A stretch of DNA of 64,000 nt. Source: Acetomicrobium hydrogeniformans. GTDB taxonomy: Bacteria; Synergistota; Synergistia; Synergistales; JAFGMB01. The position numbers and the translations under genes were made by a program. Shown in pieces: positions 61,087 through 64,000 of this stretch. Under the pieces are notes generated by a model. It saw nothing but the letters and a program-made list of their open reading frames with translations. It had not been told where the DNA came from and ran no database searches. How positions within the stretch are numbered: the first letter of the stretch is position 1; each line of letters opens with the position of its first letter. The stretch is taken from positions 1 through 64,000 of the forward strand of contig JAENYO010000002.1 in the NCBI GenBank assembly GCA_016841745.1, given 5' to 3'.

Positions 61087-62187
61087 TCAGGTATCAGTTA
61101 GTTGAGAGTGTTCATATTTTTGTGTAAATGGATTAAGCTCAATCGGGGAAGCGCTCTTTGCCTTTATAACCTTACGGATGGACCGGTTAACAGACTCAAT
61201 GGCATTGGTGGTGTACATGACCCTTCGGATATCTTCCGGGTATTCGAAAAAGGGTATGATCCTCTCCCAGTTGTTCACCCACTTTTTTCTGATTGTGGGA
61301 TATTTGCCATCCCATTTCTGACCGAATTCCTCAAGCTTCTGAACAGCGGCACTTTCCGTAGGAGCTCCATATACCTCCTTCAGGTCTTTGCAGATTTCCT
61401 TCCGATCTTTCCAGTTAACGTATTTAATAGAGTTCCTCTCCATGTGGACTATGCATAACTGGACCTCAACTCCAGGAAAGGCTGTCTCTATGGCTTCAGG
61501 CAAGCCCTTGAGACCGTCCACGGATGCTATAAAAAGATCTTTCACTCCACGGTTTTTCAGTTCCGTCATTACTCCAAGCCAGAACTTGGCACCTTCACTA
61601 GGGGCTATCCAGAGACCTAATAGCTCCTTTTTGCCCTCCATGTTGATTGCCAGTGCCACGTAGACCGAACGATTGCTGACCTTTACGTCTTCCTTGCTCT
61701 TAACAACGATGCAGTCGAAGAAGATCAGGGGATAGACCGGATCGAGAGGACGATTCTGCCAGGAAACCACATCCTCGTATATCTTGTCTGTAACTCCGGT
61801 TATGATCCCTTCAGAAACCTCCACGTTATATATCTCCAAAAGAGTGGACTGGATTTCCCTTATACTCATACCTCGGGAGTACATGGCCAGGATCTTGTCG
61901 TCAAAACCGTCGAAACGTCTCTGATGTTTAGATACTATCTGAGGTTCATAGGTCCCCTCCCTGTCTCGGGGAACCTGGATATCTATTTTGTCTGTACTGG
62001 ATATCACTCTCTTCCGACTGTGCCCCTTACGGCAATTATCGCTTCCTTCAAGACTCTTGCCGTTCTTGGGGTAGCCAAGATGATCTTCCATCTCCGCTTC
62101 CATTGCCCGTTCCAAGAGCCGCTTCTTCAGCTCCGCAAAGATTCCGTTCTTGCCCAGAAGATCTTCCGGGTTACTGTAATCCTTCAA
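61087..62187 (-). pseudogene. IS256-family transposase, 3'-truncated
   Basis: 366 aa. The DDE residues are present: Asp in LIFFDCIVVKSKED, Asp in FIASVDGLKGLPEAIE, Glu in YTTNAIESVNRSIRK. After the block RKVIKA the normal last 40 or so residues are missing and replaced by codons running through the terminal inverted repeat, so an internal deletion near that end is likely. The frame continues upstream of the TTG start without a stop (EELLDELLKDYSNPEDLLGK region) but no standard start codon was found there. Probably inactive. Confidence 0.85.
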
Positions 62188-62310
62188 AAGTTCGTCCAGT
62201 AGTTCTTCGCGTATCCTGTCCTTCTGCGTTTTGGCCAGAGCTTCTTCTACCTCCAGTAATGATTATCTGATATTAACACTACGACCATTTACACAAAATT
62301 CTGTACAGAC
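61106..62310 (-). mobile_element. Degenerate IS256-family insertion sequence
   Basis: About 1205 bp. Imperfect 26-bp terminal inverted repeats (21 of 26 match): 61106-61131 and the reverse complement at 62285-62310, both ending in TTTTGTGTAAATGG on the inner side. Flanking bases (TTAGTTGA left, TCGAGTCG right) do not form a target duplication. The element is slightly shorter than usual for the family, consistent with the transposase deletion. Confidence 0.8.
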
Positions 62311-62327
62311 TCGAGTCGTGAAAATTC

Positions 62328-62994
62328 ATGGACTTGATCCAGATACCAACTGAACAGACCACGGCCTTCACCGATCTTATCCTTGGCATGGGTTCTTTAT
62401 TCTTCTCTTTTCTCGTAACAAAGATTTTTGCCAGAGTCAGGTTTCAACAGAAAATATGGTTTTTCTTTTTCTTTTTTCTTGGGTTGGCATCAATGATCGG
62501 TTCCTTTGTTCATGGAGTCGAGTTGTCCCCTGATCTAAACAGTCTCCTCTGGCATCCATTTTATCTCTCTCTAGGCTTGTCGGTGGCATTTTTTGTAATG
62601 GGGGCTGTTTTTGAGTTTTTGGGAGAGAAGAAAACAAAAAAAGTCTTTCCCTGGATGTTATCTGCCGCTATCCTGTTTTTTCTCATTACGATCTTTATTC
62701 CCGATTCTTTTGTGATCTTCAATGTATATGAAGGATTATGTTTTCTTTGTTGTCTTATTCTGTTCCTGCTTAAGTTTTTTCGAACAAAAAGGGCCGTTTA
62801 CTATCTTATGATTCTAGGGATCCTTATCACAGTTCTTGCCGCAGTTCTGCAGTCAATGCAGGATATATTGTTTCGGTTTATCTGGGAATTCGATCATAAT
62901 GGGATCTTTCATCTGGTACAGATAGATCATCGGGCTTATTTCCATCTACAGCGCTGCCAGGCAGTTATTGAATAGCGATAAAAAACTGGCTTGA
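62328..62994 (+). pseudogene. DUF6962-like membrane protein, frameshifted
   Basis: The first frame encodes 215 aa with six to seven membrane helices (EQTTAFTDLILGMGSLFFSF, then LASMIGSFVHG) resembling DUF6962-type proteins. At 62920-62927 AGAT is duplicated; with only one copy the frame continues as HLVQIIGLISIYSAARQLLN and ends SDKKLA at 62994, a membrane-helix end that fits the family. As sequenced, the frame ends at 62975 in an unrelated polar tail. It starts 18 bp past the IS end, so its promoter may have been lost too. Confidence 0.65.
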
Positions 62995-63151
62995 TCCCGT
63001 CTTGATCATATAAATTTCAGGAACATGAATCTTGCCTGAATTTAGAGCAGAGAAGAGCTCTTCCAAATATAACTGATATCCGATATCATATAATTTTTAT
63101 AAAGTCTCAGATTGACCATTCAGCGCATTCAGACCAAGGAGGAATTTTACA

Positions 63152-63529
63152 ATGGCATTTTTACCTGAATCAGTAAGCAGGGCATGGGAGGATCGAGATG
63201 GAGCAGTGGTCCTTACAACGGTAGATGAAACTGGAAATCCCAACAGCATATATGCCACCTGCGTGGGCAAGTTCAGTGAAAATACCCTGGTAGTTGCAGA
63301 CAACTATTTTGACAAGACGCGAAAAAATATTCTTGCGGGAAGCAGGGGATCAATCCTTTTCATAACGAAAGAGGGGAAATCTTTCCAGGTAAAAGGTTCC
63401 ATAGAGTACATAACCGAAGGTGAAGTATTCGATTTCATGAAAAGCTGGAATCCCGAAAAACACCCTGGTCATGCAGCCACTGTATTAAAGGTAGAGGAGG
63501 TCTACTCCGGAGCCCAGAAGCTTCTTTAA
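63152..63529 (+). CDS. Pyridoxamine 5'-phosphate oxidase-family FMN-binding protein
   Basis: 125 aa split-barrel protein. VVLTTVDETGNPNSIYATCV and LVVADNYFDKTRKNILAGSR are the flavin/split-barrel motifs of short PNPOx-like proteins in anaerobes. Probably binds FMN or heme; the reaction is unknown. GGAGGA lies before the start. Preceded by the palindrome TGATATCCGATATCA at about 63072-63086, and followed by a terminator. Confidence 0.82.
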   Translation: MAFLPESVSRAWEDRDGAVVLTTVDETGNPNSIYATCVGKFSENTLVVADNYFDKTRKNILAGSRGSILFITKEGKSFQVKGSIEYITEGEVFDFMKSWNPEKHPGHAATVLKVEEVYSGAQKLL

Positions 63530-63603
63530 GCCCACCAGGAGGTAGTATTTCATAGTGGTTTCACCAGCCTCTTAGAATCAAACGATAATCCGAATATTTT
63601 TCG

Positions 63604-63640
63604 AAAGAGCAGGACCTGTTCAAGGTCCTGCTCTTTCTTA
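63604..63640 (+). terminator. Terminator after the PNPOx-family gene
   Basis: AAAGAGCAGGACCT and AGGTCCTGCTCTTT form a 14-bp stem with a 5-nt loop, then CTTA. Confidence 0.85.
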
Positions 63641-63696
63641 CGTTAAAGGAGTTTCTGGGAATTTGTATGTCATTTTCGACAAACCCCCTGGGGTAG

Positions 63697-63728
63697 GGTA
63701 ATATCTATCGATATAGATTATCATTACC
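63697..63728 (+). promoter_or_regulatory. Inverted repeat upstream of brnQ
   Basis: Nested inverted repeats: GGTAAT/ATTACC outside and ATCTAT/ATAGAT inside with CGAT loop. Could be an operator or RNA hairpin; ends about 118 bp before the start codon. Confidence 0.4.
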
Positions 63729-63846
63729 AAAAGAGTCAGAAATTTAATTGAGTAGTTTGGGACACAGGAAGGGAGGCAATCCATTTTGTCCGAAGCAGGT
63801 TTTTATTTCCCATTATTCAATACGACCCGAGGAGGAGTTTGAGATC

Positions 63847-64000
63847 ATGAGTAAAAAAGAGTTATTGCCCGTATCTGTACTTATTCTTATAAGCGGTGCC
63901 ATGTTTTCTTCACATTTTGGAGTGGGAGATCTTATTTTCCCTCCCATTCTTGGAAGGGATACAGGAACAAGCTGGTTCACTGCATCCATGGGATATGCCA
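63847..64000 (+). CDS. brnQ: Branched-chain amino acid transporter BrnQ, 5' fragment
   Basis: Only the first 51 codons are in the window. SVLILISGAMFSSHFGVGDL followed by IFPPILG matches the N-terminus of BrnQ (FSMLFGAGNLIFPPFLG), the sodium-coupled Leu/Ile/Val symporter. GAGGAGGAG lies 10 nt before the ATG. Confidence 0.82.
   Translation, partial: MSKKELLPVSVLILISGAMFSSHFGVGDLIFPPILGRDTGTSWFTASMGYA

Overview
The window most likely comes from a member of the Synergistota (Synergistetes). The best marker is the secreted repeat protein at 15123-16622, whose C-terminus (a Gly-Gly-Cys motif, a hydrophobic segment, then Arg-Lys-Arg) matches the Synerg-CTERM sorting signal known from that phylum. 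The gene set agrees with an anaerobic amino-acid and organic-acid fermenter: three TRAP transporter operons plus an orphan TRAP binding protein, a TTT (TctABC) transporter, several M20 peptidases, two isocitrate-lyase/PEP-mutase family enzymes, a BrnQ start and an L-cysteine desulfidase start. I recognised no rRNA, tRNA or CRISPR array.

Layout. 1-4000: edge of a CyuA-type cysteine desulfidase, its YheO-type regulator and a dctPQM TRAP operon. 4300-9330: membrane proteins (TSUP, SulP, MscL, DUF6064) and an OsmC protein. 9500-14600: an IlvD-family dehydratase, an AIR-synthase-like protein, a membrane diguanylate cyclase and a cupin. 15100-19900: the Synerg-CTERM protein, a lyase-family enzyme, and a PLP enzyme preceded by a cysteine-rich leader peptide that looks like an undescribed attenuator. 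20100-32000: a B3/B4-domain gene, a duplicated TRAP binding protein, a broken LysE/XRE pair, a trp operon (trpL-E-G-D-F, no trpC/B/A) with a classic Trp attenuator, and a second TRAP operon. 32000-34000: gene fragment, then a type III polyketide synthase with a methyltransferase. 34000-38800: IclR regulator divergent from a lyase plus third TRAP operon. 38850-47600: an apparently more A+T-rich catabolic cluster (M20 hydrolase, GntR, DRE-TIM enzyme, TctBA, D-2-hydroxyacid dehydrogenase, TctC, Ldh2-family dehydrogenase). 48000-58300: chemoreceptor, methyltransferase, YbjQ-like and DUF2284 proteins, an aminotransferase/NAD-kinase-like/AIR-synthase-like operon, a PepV dipeptidase and a glutamine amidotransferase. 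58500-64000: a secreted protein behind PhoB-like repeats, a TPR protein, a degenerate IS256-family element, a frameshifted membrane protein, a flavin-binding protein and the start of brnQ.

Regulation is unusually readable. Two ribosome-mediated attenuators (Trp and Cys) each have a near-consensus promoter, a codon-biased leader peptide and a downstream hairpin. Divergent regulator-enzyme pairs carry matching palindromes (IclR) or tandem sites (GntR). All three TRAP operons place a strong hairpin between the binding-protein gene and the membrane genes. Genome decay is also visible: two genes truncated head to head, a start-less gene remnant inside a duplicated segment, a 4-bp duplication frameshift beside an IS, and a signal-peptide gene fragment that ends at a dispersed repeat found three times.
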